NCBI GenBank assembly: GCA_963764205.1
Contig: CAVXRN010000006.1
Coordinates: 1,612,001 to 1,676,000 of the forward strand
DNA from: Chersky-840 sp963764205
GTDB lineage: Bacteria > Actinomycetota > Acidimicrobiia > Acidimicrobiales > UBA8190
DNA length: 64,000 nucleotides
Direction of reading: 5' to 3'
Below the pieces are notes generated by a model. That model did not search any database. It was not told the origin of the DNA and saw nothing but the letters and a program-made list of their open reading frames with translations. Positions 52,741-61,774 of this stretch are shown here, in pieces. The first letter of the stretch is position 1. Every line of letters begins with the position of its first letter. The position numbers were made by a program, and so were the translations under genes.

Positions 52741-53594
52741 GTCCGTGCGAGCAGCGCGCTCGGGCACCCGACGTCGACAACACCGATGCCGCCGTGGGTC
52801 TCGTAGCCCAGTAGCTGCTGCACCCGCTTGGGCATGTCGCGGACTGCGTCGATCGGGGTGCTGATGAAGAAGTTCTCCTTGGTGCGGAGCCACCCCAGGG
52901 AGAAGCCGAGAAACAACGCACGCCGCATCTGGTCTTGCGTCTGGTTCGGACCGCCGCCGTGGAGGGTCTTGCCGACGTAGAAGATGGCCGAACCCGCCTT
53001 CATCTCCGCCGCCACAACCTCGTGCTCTTGTGGTTTGCGGCGCACCGGCCACAGGTGACTACCGGGGACCACCCGCGTCCCGCCGTTCTCGGCCGTGAAA
53101 TCGCACAGGGAGTAGAGCACGATGACCTCGAGTTGCGGTACGTCCGGGCCCGGCGCGGCGTCTCGATCCGTCGGAATGGGGGGGTGGATCCACGCCGTGT
53201 CGTCACGATGGAGGTGCTGCACGGTCTCCTCGGGCAGGATCTCGATCAGCTGCGCCGTGCTGAGGAGGTAGTGGAGGCACGAGGGCAAGAGGTAGTGGTC
53301 GGCGACCTGCAGCGGACGCTCGTGCTGCAGGAGCTCGACGAACGCTTTCGACTTGCCGGGCAGCCCGTCGATTCGATGCGTCTTCGTTCCCATGAAGTCG
53401 ATCAGCATGGGGATGTGGTTCGGCGTGCCGGGCTCCGACGTGGCGAGCAGCGTGTCGAAGTCTGCGTTGAGCCTCGACAACTCGTCAGGGTTGATGGCAT
53501 CTTCGACGATGGCGCAGCCATCCCGATCCATGGCCTCGATCAGCGATTCGATCGAGACGTCGGGACCGAAGCGATCGATGTGTGGCTCAGTCAT
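52737..53594 (-). CDS. Phytanoyl-CoA dioxygenase (PhyH) family protein
   Basis: 285 aa, Fe(II)/2OG-dependent. 'EETVQHLHRDDTAWIHPP' gives the HxD pair (H-R-D), 'FTAENGGTRVVPGSHLWPV' is the family's 'eNGgt.vvPGSH', and the distal His is in 'VGKTLHGGGPNQTQDQMRRALFLGF', with Arg for 2OG in 'RRALF'. Family members hydroxylate acyl-CoAs and natural-product skeletons. ATG 53594 is preceded by GGAG. A second PhyH-type enzyme is encoded in the divergent operon. Confidence 0.9.
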   Translation of the reverse strand: MTEPHIDRFGPDVSIESLIEAMDRDGCAIVEDAINPDELSRLNADFDTLLATSEPGTPNHIPMLIDFMGTKTHRIDGLPGKSKAFVELLQHERPLQVADHYLLPSCLHYLLSTAQLIEILPEETVQHLHRDDTAWIHPPIPTDRDAAPGPDVPQLEVIVLYSLCDFTAENGGTRVVPGSHLWPVRRKPQEHEVVAAEMKAGSAIFYVGKTLHGGGPNQTQDQMRRALFLGFSLGWLRTKENFFISTPIDAVRDMPKRVQQLLGYETHGGIGVVDVGCPSALLART

Positions 53595-53629
53595 GTTGGC
53601 TCCGTTCACCCAGTTGCTTGAAGTGGTCG

Positions 53630-54772
53630 TCACGTGGAGACCCCCAGGAGTCCCTTGCCCATGTCGTCGTGGCATCGCGGGTCGACGTAGATGTGCTGGG
53701 CCCCGACGCACATGTCGCGGAAGCAACGCTGCAGCACGCTCGGGTTCCTGAGTCCGCAGCTGCCCGACGTCATGTAGGCCCAGCGTACGACGTCCATGCA
53801 GATGTTGGTCTGGTAGGTCACGGCGCTCACGAGCTCGTCCTGCATCGCCTTGGTCAGAGGGTCGCCGCGGTCGAGGCGCTCGACGATGCTCCCGATCGTG
53901 TCATGCACGAGCAGGCGGGCCGAGCGCAGCGCGAGCGTGTTCTGGCTGAAGGCGCGCTGGATGGTCTGCTCGTCTCGCATCTGCCCGCCACCGATGCGGG
54001 CGCGTCCCGATGTCAGGATGCCCTGGATCTCGTCGAGCGCTCGACGGCCTACCCCGAGGGCCCAGCCGGCGTGGCCGATCCCGGCGAAGCCCACGACACC
54101 GAGGCGATAGACCGCCCCGCCGCAACGCGGCTCGTCGTCGAAGAGCCAGAAGCAGCGGCCTTCTTCGACGACCTGCTCGGGGATCGAGTAGTCGAAGCTG
54201 CCCGTCCCCCGCAGACCCATCACATCCCAGTTGCCCGTGATCTCGACACTTTCGCTGGGCACGACGAAGGCCAACACCTTGGGCATCCCGACGTCGTTGA
54301 CCTCAGGGTTCCCGTCGGCGTCCCGCACGAGTGCGCCGCCTCCGATCCAGGTCGCACGGGCGATCCCGCTGCCGAATTGGAACCGTCCGTGGACCGAGAA
54401 GCCCCCAAGAGCTCGTTGCGCTTTCCCGCGTGACACGAACTGGCCGGCGCAGACGACATCGGGTCGGCCTTCGAGCATGGGGCGAGCCACGTCGGGATCG
54501 AACATCGAGCACATCGCGGTTGCGTTGGCGTTCGCCATGTAGACCCAGCCGATGGACCCGTCGTGGTGAGCGAACTCCTCGAGCACGTCGAGCGTGGTGT
54601 CGACATCAGCTTCGAGCCCGCCGAGCTCCTTGGGGACCTGGAGGTGGTTGAGCCCTGACTCGGCAAGCGCCTCGATGACCGGTGCCGTCATGGTGAGCTC
54701 GCGGTCAGTGGCGTCAGCCTCCGCCTCGACCAGAGGGCGGAGCGACCGGGCGGTGGACAGCAGATCGCTCAT
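53630..54772 (-). CDS. Acyl-CoA dehydrogenase/flavin monooxygenase family protein
   Basis: 380 aa with the acyl-CoA dehydrogenase fold. 'DRELTMTAPVIEALAESGLNHLQVPKELGGLEADVDTTLDVLEEFAHHDGSIGWVYM' and the C-terminal 'LVSAVTYQTNICMDVVRWAYMTSGSCGLRNPSVLQRCFRDMCVGAQHIYVDP' resemble the HsaA/HpaB-C group, flavin-dependent monooxygenases that use this fold and lack the dehydrogenase's catalytic Glu. I therefore lean to a hydroxylase using reduced flavin, but a dehydrogenase is possible. It overlaps the upstream hydrolase gene by 4 nt. Confidence 0.82.
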   Translation of the reverse strand: MSDLLSTARSLRPLVEAEADATDRELTMTAPVIEALAESGLNHLQVPKELGGLEADVDTTLDVLEEFAHHDGSIGWVYMANANATAMCSMFDPDVARPMLEGRPDVVCAGQFVSRGKAQRALGGFSVHGRFQFGSGIARATWIGGGALVRDADGNPEVNDVGMPKVLAFVVPSESVEITGNWDVMGLRGTGSFDYSIPEQVVEEGRCFWLFDDEPRCGGAVYRLGVVGFAGIGHAGWALGVGRRALDEIQGILTSGRARIGGGQMRDEQTIQRAFSQNTLALRSARLLVHDTIGSIVERLDRGDPLTKAMQDELVSAVTYQTNICMDVVRWAYMTSGSCGLRNPSVLQRCFRDMCVGAQHIYVDPRCHDDMGKGLLGVST

Positions 54773-55716
54773 GGAGCTCCCACCGGTGGATGGTCGTGCA
54801 CGCCGTTTCGTCCTGGTGTGGTCATCGGGGGGGCGCCCAGCCGATCTTCGACGTAGGTACCGATCCGGGCGATGGCGGCCCGGGCCTCTGGCAGCAGGTC
54901 GGCGAACGCATGCCACACGTGGAACACTTCCTCCCAGATCTCCAGCGTCACCTCGACGCCCGCCTCCTGCGCACGCTCAGCGAACCTCGTCGCGTCGTCG
55001 ATCAGCAGCTCTCCCGCAGCGACCTGCACCAGCAGCGGTGGCAACCCCGCCAGATCCGCGAACAGCGGGGACGCTGTCGGGGATCGCCGGTCGACCTCGC
55101 CCAGGTAGGCATCGGCCATGAGAGTGAGCGTTGCAGCGCTCACCATCGGATCCGCATCGCGGTTCTCCTGCAGGCTCGAGCCCGACAGGGTCAGGTCGGT
55201 CCAAGGGCTCATGCAGATCGCCGCTGCGGGCATCGGATCGCCACGCTCGCGGAGAGCGACGAGGGTTGCCAGCGCCAGGCCGCCCCCAGACGAATCGCCG
55301 CAGAGCGCGACGGCCTCGGGTGCGTAGCCCTCCGAAATGGTGAAGCGGTACGCCGTGACCGCATCGTCCACGGCAGCCGGGAAGGGGTGCTCGGGCGCCA
55401 GCCGGTAGTCCACCGAGAGGAGACGGGCCCGTGTCGCCCGAGCGATGTGCGAGCAAAGGGCCCGAGTGGACTCGAGGGTGCCGAGCGCGTAGCCGCCGCC
55501 GTGGAAGTGCACAAGGGCTCGGCCCGGCTCGCAACCGTCGGGAATCACCCACTCGGCGGATACCCCCGCCGCGTCAAGGGGCTCCCAGGTGATGTCCGCA
55601 GGCTGGGGATAGGTCGGCGCTCGGCTCATCATCTTCCGCATCGTCATCAGGTCGCTCTCGAACGAACCAGCGGCGCGAATGTTCTCGAGCAGTCCCTGCA
55701 GCTCACTACTTGCCAT
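54769..55716 (-). CDS. Alpha/beta hydrolase (hormone-sensitive-lipase family)
   Basis: 315 aa esterase-like protein. 'ALVHFHGGGYALGTLEST' is the HGGG oxyanion motif of the HSL family and 'ALCGDSSGGGLALATL' the GDSAG nucleophile elbow. Acid and His are in 'LIDDATRFAERAQE' and 'EEVFHVWHAFADLLPEA'. It would hydrolyse an ester of the substrate before activation. Its start lies inside the end of the tandem-TetR gene (11-nt overlap). Confidence 0.92.
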   Translation of the reverse strand: MASSELQGLLENIRAAGSFESDLMTMRKMMSRAPTYPQPADITWEPLDAAGVSAEWVIPDGCEPGRALVHFHGGGYALGTLESTRALCSHIARATRARLLSVDYRLAPEHPFPAAVDDAVTAYRFTISEGYAPEAVALCGDSSGGGLALATLVALRERGDPMPAAAICMSPWTDLTLSGSSLQENRDADPMVSAATLTLMADAYLGEVDRRSPTASPLFADLAGLPPLLVQVAAGELLIDDATRFAERAQEAGVEVTLEIWEEVFHVWHAFADLLPEARAAIARIGTYVEDRLGAPPMTTPGRNGVHDHPPVGAP

Positions 55717-57056
55717 GCGTCGACCGACCTCCCCTGGGTTGGTTCGCGGCCGTGTGATCGATACTCACGAACCCACGCTCGATCAACATCAAGCAGGCGT
55801 CGAGCTCGGCCTTCGTCCGAGTCCTGGATCCAAAGACCTCGACGACGGCCATCAGGATCTCGGCCTCGATCTCCACGTCGCCGAAGGCACGATCCTGGAG
55901 CATCGTCGCCATCCGTCGGCGCCCCCAGTCGGTCACCGCGGCACGATCCTGGCGCAGCGGTCCCTCGATGGCTTCGATCCACACGCGCACCAGTGGACCG
56001 CTCGTGCGGTTCACCTCGACGTAGCGCCCCAGCCAGCGCCGCAGCGCGAATCGCGTCGGCACCTCGGGGAGGTCCCGCACGATCTCGGAGATGTCCTGGA
56101 TGGCCCGTACGCCCATGATCCGTACGAAGTCATCGATGTCGTCGAAATACGTATAGAACGACCCGCGCGAAACCCCGGCAGCGAAAACGACATCGTCGAT
56201 CCGAAGTCCCCGATAGCCCCGATCAGCGATCACGTCGTTCGCAACGCCGAGGATGGATCGAAGCGCCCGTTTGCCCGGACTGGCGGCGTCAACCTCGAGG
56301 TGGCGCGATCGGTCGAAGATCGCCCGCGCCTCGGCGCTCAGACGCAGGACCGGCGCCTCTGGACCTGATCGACGGGGGTGGATGTTCACTCCGGGAAGTG
56401 GGCCGAAGAGCGCTCGGTGAACGACGTCAGCCAAAGCGATGTCGACCCGTTCGCGGCTGTAGGGCTCGGCCGCGGCCGCGCGGAGGATCGACATGCGGCT
56501 CGAGCGCGCCGACGACACCGGTATTGAGGAGCTCGACGGTCGGGTCGAGCAGCCGGAGCGGAACATCGGTGGCAACGACCCGGGCTTCGAGGACGCCCAC
56601 GGCTCGGCGGGTGATCGAGGCCGCTCCACCCGCCAGGGACAGGTCTGACTCCGCCGCCGCCTCGAACGCTCGGATGATCGGCTCGTAGCGCGCCTCGATG
56701 TCGGCGAGGCGTGCGATGCAGGCCAGCAAGCTGGCGTGGCCGCTCGCGTCGGGGGTCACATCCTCGAGGGCCTCGAAGGCCGCCCACATCTGGGCTGCCG
56801 CCTGCGTCGCGAGCCGGCGGAACAAGTCGTCCTTGCCCGAGACGTACTGGTAGACGGTGACCCGCGAGCAACCGGCCAGCTCGGCGATGCGATCGAGCGT
56901 CGTGCGGTCGTAGCCCGACTCGCCGAACGCCTCGATGGCCGCGTCGAGGATGCGTTGATGGGTTCGAAGCCCTCGCGGGCCGATCGCCGGGCTGTCTGCG
57001 TACGGGGCCCGGCGAGAGGGGACTGCGATGGCCTCGTTCGCTGACGGTGTGCGCAC
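55706..57056 (-). CDS. Tandem TetR-domain regulator, one frameshift
   Basis: First gene of the leftward operon; about 449 aa with two TetR modules in one protein. Module 1 is 'RTHQRILDAAIEAFGESGYDRTTLDRIAELAGCSRVTVYQYVSGKDDLFRRL' plus a helical domain. Module 2 is 'KRALRSILGVANDVIADRGYRGLRIDDVVFAAGVSRGSFYTYFDDIDDF' plus its own C-terminal domain. They are joined by 'ILRAAAAEPYSRERVDIALADVVHRALFGPLPG'. The halves are in two frames; one extra base near 56495-56502 explains it, since length is 3n+1. GTG 57056 is chosen as start because homology begins soon after. It probably represses both divergent operons until an acyl-CoA-type ligand binds. Confidence 0.8.
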
Positions 57057-57070
57057 GGGCTGATGCTGCG

Positions 57071-57091
57071 ACTTTCTAACGAAAATGTCAA
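57071..57091 (-). promoter_or_regulatory. Candidate promoter of the tandem-TetR operon
   Basis: On the minus strand TTGACA (57086-57091) runs straight into ATTTTCGTTAGAAAGT, a near-palindrome (TTTC-TAAC-GAAA on plus, 57073-57084). TTGACA fits a -35 box; the -10 is weak. The near-palindrome could be a second operator, but it is unlike the one at 57269. Confidence 0.35.
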
Positions 57092-57268
57092 TAGATGTCC
57101 CCTCAGCTCGAGATATGCCCGCGAGAAGGGGTACTTTTTGCCTCCCGCGCCATGGCCGAACCCTTGACGCCGTGTGCATTCGTGCCCCAAGGTCTCGGCA
57201 TGCCTGGCTGCCGCACGGTCTGGACCGCAACTCCGCTGGTCACGGTGGGTCGATGACATCTTCGGCAC

Positions 57269-57299
57269 GACACAGGTGGCACCGAGTGCCACCTGTGTC
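57269..57299. promoter_or_regulatory. Perfect 31-bp palindrome, probable TetR operator
   Basis: Arms GACACAGGTGGCAC (57269-57282) and GTGCCACCTGTGTC (57286-57299) are exact inverted repeats over 14 bp around CGA. The right arm touches a -10-like TACACT (57300-57305), so a bound repressor would cover the -35/-10 spacer of the rightward operon, whose ATG is at 57331. No terminator role is likely because it lies upstream of the gene. The divergent tandem-TetR protein is the obvious binder. Confidence 0.75.
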
Positions 57300-57330
57300 T
57301 ACACTGCTCGGCCGAAGGGGGTCACAGCCC

Positions 57331-58709
57331 ATGCTGGAAAAGCGCTCGAATGCCATGGAGGCACCTGACCCTGCGGCCCGCTACATCGTCGTGTCGGTCG
57401 ACAGCCATGTCGGTCCGTCCGTCCCGGATCAGCTGCTCGAGTACTGCGACACAGAGCACCTCGAGGACTTCCACCGGTTCACCGCCGAGATGCAGCAGCA
57501 CGGCTTGCTCTCGTGGCGCTCCAGCGAGGCCGCCAAGCCTGGTATGGAGCAGAGCTGGGAGCTCGGTCGGCGGCTGGATCGGAGCCAGGCAGAGAAGTTC
57601 GCCCAGGCCGCCGGGATCCGCAACGCCGACCAGATAGACCTCCGGTTCATGCAGCGGAGCTTCGAGGCAAGTCTGTGCCCGGGGCTGCAGGACTCGGCTG
57701 CTCGGCTCGCCGACATGGACGCGGCCGGCGTGGCCGCCGCAGTGATCTACCACGGGGGGCTCAACGGGCAGTCGGTCCCATTCTCAACGACCGGCCTCAT
57801 CTCGTGGGGGGACACGAGGTACAACCACCTGGAGCCGGCCGGCGTCCGCATCTACAACCGCTGGCTCGCTGACTTCGTCGCCCAGGCACCCGATCGTCAC
57901 ATCGGGATCGCGCATATTCCGATCTCTGACCCAGAGGCGTGCGTTCGGGAGGTGGAGTGGGCCGCTGAGGCGGGCCTGAAAGGCATCAACCTCCCGGCAC
58001 CTCGCGGAGACTTTCCGATGTTCAACGAACCGGTGTGGGAGCCGCTCTGGTCGGTGTGCGAGGACACAGGCTTGTCCCTCAACACCCACGGCGGAGGGGG
58101 CGAGCACTACCCCTACAAGGGGGACGGCGCTCAGTCGATGTACATGATGGAGACGACCTGGCGGACCCGGCGGAGCGTCTGGGTGATGATCCTCGGCGGG
58201 GTATTCGAGCGGCACCCGGGCTTGAAGCTCGTGATGACCGAGCAGTGGATGGACTGGGCGTCACAGGTCATTGCGGACATGGATGGCCTGTATGCCGGGC
58301 CCGGCGGGACCCACCTGCGCAAGACGCTCCCTCGCCCGCCCTCCGAGTACTTCCGGGAGAGCTGCTTCATCGGCGCCAGCTTCCTGTCGAACTGGGAGGC
58401 CAAGCTCGGGATCGAGCACGAGCTCGTGGCGAACACGATGTGGGGTGACGACTACCCCCACGCCGAGGGGACTTGGCCCCACACCGCGAGGCAATGCGGT
58501 TCACGTTCTCCGACATCGACCCCAACTACACCCAGCAATACCTGGCTGAGACGGCGATCAAGGTCTACGGCTTGGACCGGACACGGCTGGAGGCGATTGC
58601 CGCCACCGTGGGCCCGACCGTGGCCGAGGTCGCCACGCCCTACACCCCACCCCAGGACGACGCACTGGGCCTCTACGCCTTCCGTAGCGGTCCTGGGATC
58701 TTCGTATGA
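57331..58709 (+). CDS. Amidohydrolase-2 family protein, one frameshift
   Basis: TIM-barrel hydrolase/decarboxylase of the amidohydrolase_2 (ACMSD-like) family, 459 aa after repair. 'ARYIVVSVDSHVGPSVPDQLLEY' is the first strand (D.H form), then 'RLADMDAAGVAAAVIY', 'VCEDTGLSLNTHGGGG' (metal His) and 'HELVANTMWGDDYPHAEGTWP' (Asp). Near 58482 the frame shifts into 'EAMRFTFSDIDPNYTQQYLAETAIKVYGLD'; length is 3n+2, so one base is missing. ATG 57331 follows GGGGG. First gene of the rightward operon; its stop overlaps the next start by 4 nt. Confidence 0.87.
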
Positions 58710-59551
58710 CCGGCACGACCGGAGCTCCGTGCCGGCCGGTGACCGCGGACGAGGTGGAGCACCTCGGCGAGCTGGGTTGGGTGCAGCTGAAGGCGTTCAT
58801 CGACCCCGATCGGGCCCGTTCGGTCCTCGAGCTCGCCCGCCAAGCGATGGGAGACGATGCCGACGCCAACCCCATCCCACCCGGTTTCGAAGCAGCGGCG
58901 AAGGCGGGCGAGTTCGGCCTGGACTACTTCAACGCCCACCTGAGCTTCGGGACGTCCAACCCCGTTCTCGAGCCACTGCTGCGGGACGCGGGCCAGGCCG
59001 CCCGTGTGCTGCAGGGGCGTCGGGCCCCGGACGGGGGCACCCTCGGGGTCCGGTACTACTCCGACTTCTTCGCACCGAAGCTCCCGAGCGCCCAGCGGTC
59101 CCTGCACCGGGGCAACGGCCCAACTGCCTTCCATCAGGACTTCATCACCTTCGCGGTCGACCGCTCCGGGGGCCTGACCTTCTGGTTCCCGTTGGAGGCC
59201 TACGGCCCTGAGACAGGCACGATGTCCTTCGTCAACGCGTCGCACCGTTACGGCGTCTTGGGGGACTACACCACCTACGGCGACAAGGACGCGCTGGGGG
59301 TCTTCTCCGAGCTCAATGACCTGGAAGTCAGCGCTCCTCTTACCTACGAGCTCGGGGACGTCTCTGTGCATACGCACCTCACGGTGCACGGGGCGGGTGC
59401 GAACCTCACGAACCAGCCGCGCTGGGCCTACCTCATCGTCACCCAACCGGCCGACGCCTGCTGGAACGGGTCACCCTGCCCCAACTTCAGCTCGAAGCGG
59501 ATGACTCAGTGGCAACCGCTGGGCGACGAGCGGTTCCCCCTGATCGGTTGA
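58706..59551 (+). CDS. Phytanoyl-CoA dioxygenase (PhyH) family protein
   Basis: 281 aa Fe(II)/2OG oxygenase. HxD is in 'GPTAFHQDFITFAVDRSGGLTFWFPLE', the structural 'PETGTMSFVNASHRYGVLG' is the family loop, and the distal His/Arg are in 'DVSVHTHLTVHGAGANLTNQPRWAYLIV'. It is only distantly similar to the PhyH protein of the leftward operon, so the two probably act at different steps. ATGA overlap with the gene before, 1-nt overlap (TGATG) with the gene after. Confidence 0.9.
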   Translation: MTGTTGAPCRPVTADEVEHLGELGWVQLKAFIDPDRARSVLELARQAMGDDADANPIPPGFEAAAKAGEFGLDYFNAHLSFGTSNPVLEPLLRDAGQAARVLQGRRAPDGGTLGVRYYSDFFAPKLPSAQRSLHRGNGPTAFHQDFITFAVDRSGGLTFWFPLEAYGPETGTMSFVNASHRYGVLGDYTTYGDKDALGVFSELNDLEVSAPLTYELGDVSVHTHLTVHGAGANLTNQPRWAYLIVTQPADACWNGSPCPNFSSKRMTQWQPLGDERFPLIG

Positions 59552-60102
59552 TGATCCCCGCACCGCTCCTCCACCAAGGATTCATGCAGGTCTGCTGGCT
59601 CGTGCCAGATCTTCCGGCGGCGATCGACCAGTGGGCCGCCACCGCCGGGGTCGGTCCGTTCTTCTGGTTCGACGGTGTTCCCTTCACCGAAGGCCGCCAC
59701 CGCGGCGGCGCTGCCGAGTTCCCGCGTGTCACTGCGGCCATCGCCTACGCGGGCGACCTGCAGATCGAACTGGTCTGCCAGGACAACGACGATCCGGGTG
59801 TCTTCCGTGACCTGTACCGCCGAGAAGAGCACGGCATCCACCACCTCGCCCGCATGTGCACGGACTACGAAGCCGAGCGCGATGCGTTTGCCGCTCAAGG
59901 CGCACCCGTTGCCTTCGAGGGTGTGGCCGGCGACAGTCGGACCTGCTGGGTAGACACCTCGTCCACACTTGGCTTTATGGTCGAGCTGCTCGAACCGAGC
60001 GCCATGCGTGATCGGTGGTTCGGGGCCATGCACAAGGCTGCCGCCCGCTGGGACGGACTCGACCGCGTGGTGGGCGGACCCGCTGCGGCGAACGCCGGTT
60101 AG
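59551..60102 (+). CDS. VOC (glyoxalase/dioxygenase superfamily) protein
   Basis: 183 aa with the paired beta-alpha-beta-beta-beta modules of the VOC superfamily: 'GFMQVCWLVPDLPAAIDQWAATAGVGPFFWF', 'LQIELVCQDNDDP', 'HGIHHLARMCTDYEAERDAFAAQGAPVAFEG' and 'TLGFMVELLEPSAM'. His in 'GIHHLA' and Glu in 'MVELLE' are plausible metal ligands, and Glu in 'QIELVC' a third. Such proteins include epimerases (methylmalonyl-CoA type), ring-cleaving dioxygenases and isomerases. Confidence 0.85.
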   Translation: MIPAPLLHQGFMQVCWLVPDLPAAIDQWAATAGVGPFFWFDGVPFTEGRHRGGAAEFPRVTAAIAYAGDLQIELVCQDNDDPGVFRDLYRREEHGIHHLARMCTDYEAERDAFAAQGAPVAFEGVAGDSRTCWVDTSSTLGFMVELLEPSAMRDRWFGAMHKAAARWDGLDRVVGGPAAANAG

Positions 60103-60106
60103 GACC

Positions 60107-61774
60107 GTGGCGCGGGTCGACGCGGCATCGACGTTCCCTGCGCTGCTGGCCCAGACCGTGGCGAGACGGCCGGACCACCCTGCTCTGCTAGCAGCAGGGG
60201 AGTCGCTGACCTACGCGGAGCTCGAGGACCGCTCCGGCGCGATGGCCAGAGCGCTGTTGGCCGCAGGCGCCGGCAAGGGGACCCGCATCGCGCTGCTGGC
60301 GCCGGACGGTGTCTTGTGGTTGACGACGTTCTACGCTGCGCTGCGCATCGGGGCACTCGCCATCCCCGTGAGCACGCTCGCCGCCGCGCCCGAGCTGGCA
60401 CACATCCTCCGGAGCAGCGACGTGCAGATGCTGGTCGGGTCACGCCGACACCTCAAGCGTGACTTCTCATCCCTCCTCGCCGCGGCGCTCCCGGGCTTGG
60501 TCGACGCCAACACCGACAGCCTGCACCCCGTCGCCGCCCCGTACCTGCGGTCGGTGTGGCTCGACGACGCGCAGGACGTCCCGTGGGCGGGCTCGGTCAG
60601 CGACGTGCTGGCCCGAGCCCAGGCACGCGGCATCGTCGACGAGCAGCTCGCGGCCGTCGAAGGTCGGGTGCGGCCTTCCGACGACGCCTTCGTCGTCCAC
60701 ACCTCCGGCAGCACGGCGACCCCCAAGGCCGTCGTGCATTCGCAGGAGTCGGCGGCCCGCCAGCCGCTGGTCCTGGCCGCCTACTTCGGCATCACCGCCG
60801 ATGACCGAACGATGCCGCTGCTGCCCTCGTTCTGGATGGGAGGGATCGCCTATGCGCTGCAGGCGCTCAGCACCGGCGGCACCCTGGTGTACCCCGCGTC
60901 GCCCTCGGTCGACGACGTCCTCGACGCTGTCGAAGAGCACCGGGTCACCTGCCTCATCGTCTGGCACATGTTCGCGCGGCTGCGGGCAGCCGCCATCGAA
61001 CGTGGCATAGACATCGACTCGGTGCGCGGCCTCGGATCGCCGCCCAGAGACGTCCGAGGTGAACGGATCCCGACGTCGCTGCGCTCCAACCCCCTGGGCA
61101 TGTCCGAGAGCTTCGCCATCCACAGCGCGGAGCCCGTCGGCCACCGCCTGCCGGCGGACAAGGCCGGTGCGGCCGGCCGCGCCGTCAACGGCATCGAACG
61201 GCGAGTGGTGGATCCCGAGACGGGGCTCGAGGTGCCCGCCGGGGCCGTCGGCCAGCTCGAGCTGCGAGGCGGGGCGCTCATGACGGGGTTCTACGGCGTC
61301 CCCCGGAACGAGGTTTTCACCAGTGACGGCTTCTACCCGACCGGCGACCTCGTTCGAATCGACGCGGATGGCTATGCCTTCTTCGTCGGTCGTAGCGGCG
61401 ACATGATCAAGACCAGCGCGGCGAACGTCTCACGGCTGGAGGTCGAAGCTGCATTGAACGCCCTGCCCGAGGTGGAGCTCTCCCTCGTGGCGGGCTTGCC
61501 CGACGCTGAGCGCGGCGAGATCGTGGCGGCCGCCGTGGTCCCGGCCGCCGATGCCCGGCCCAACGAGGCGGCGCTCCGAGCCGCGCTCGAGGACCGGATC
61601 GCCGTCTTCAAGATCCCGCGGCGCATCGTCTTCATCGGTCACGACGACGTGCCACGGACCACCACGGGCAAGGTGCGTTTGTCGGAGCTCCGGGGCCTGA
61701 TCGAATCACACGCATCCGCTCACGCAGGCGACGAGCGGACGCCAGAGAAAGGGAACGTGCATGACCGAGGCTAG
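60107..61774 (+). CDS. AMP-forming acyl-CoA synthetase/ligase
   Basis: Adenylating ligase of about 555 aa from GTG 60107, 4 nt after the VOC stop. The P-loop 'FVVHTSGSTATPKAVVHSQ' is clear; the A5 motif is 'NPLGMSESFAIHS' (usually Y-G-x-T-E, here G-M-S-E-S), A7 'YPTGDLVRIDADGYAFFVGRSGDMIKTSAANVSRLEVE' and A10 'RTTTGKVRLSEL' with the catalytic Lys. It would attach CoA to a carboxylic acid through an acyl-AMP. It is the activating step that defines the cluster as a CoA-dependent route. It overlaps the crotonase gene by 14 nt. Confidence 0.93.
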   Translation: MARVDAASTFPALLAQTVARRPDHPALLAAGESLTYAELEDRSGAMARALLAAGAGKGTRIALLAPDGVLWLTTFYAALRIGALAIPVSTLAAAPELAHILRSSDVQMLVGSRRHLKRDFSSLLAAALPGLVDANTDSLHPVAAPYLRSVWLDDAQDVPWAGSVSDVLARAQARGIVDEQLAAVEGRVRPSDDAFVVHTSGSTATPKAVVHSQESAARQPLVLAAYFGITADDRTMPLLPSFWMGGIAYALQALSTGGTLVYPASPSVDDVLDAVEEHRVTCLIVWHMFARLRAAAIERGIDIDSVRGLGSPPRDVRGERIPTSLRSNPLGMSESFAIHSAEPVGHRLPADKAGAAGRAVNGIERRVVDPETGLEVPAGAVGQLELRGGALMTGFYGVPRNEVFTSDGFYPTGDLVRIDADGYAFFVGRSGDMIKTSAANVSRLEVEAALNALPEVELSLVAGLPDAERGEIVAAAVVPAADARPNEAALRAALEDRIAVFKIPRRIVFIGHDDVPRTTTGKVRLSELRGLIESHASAHAGDERTPEKGNVHDRG

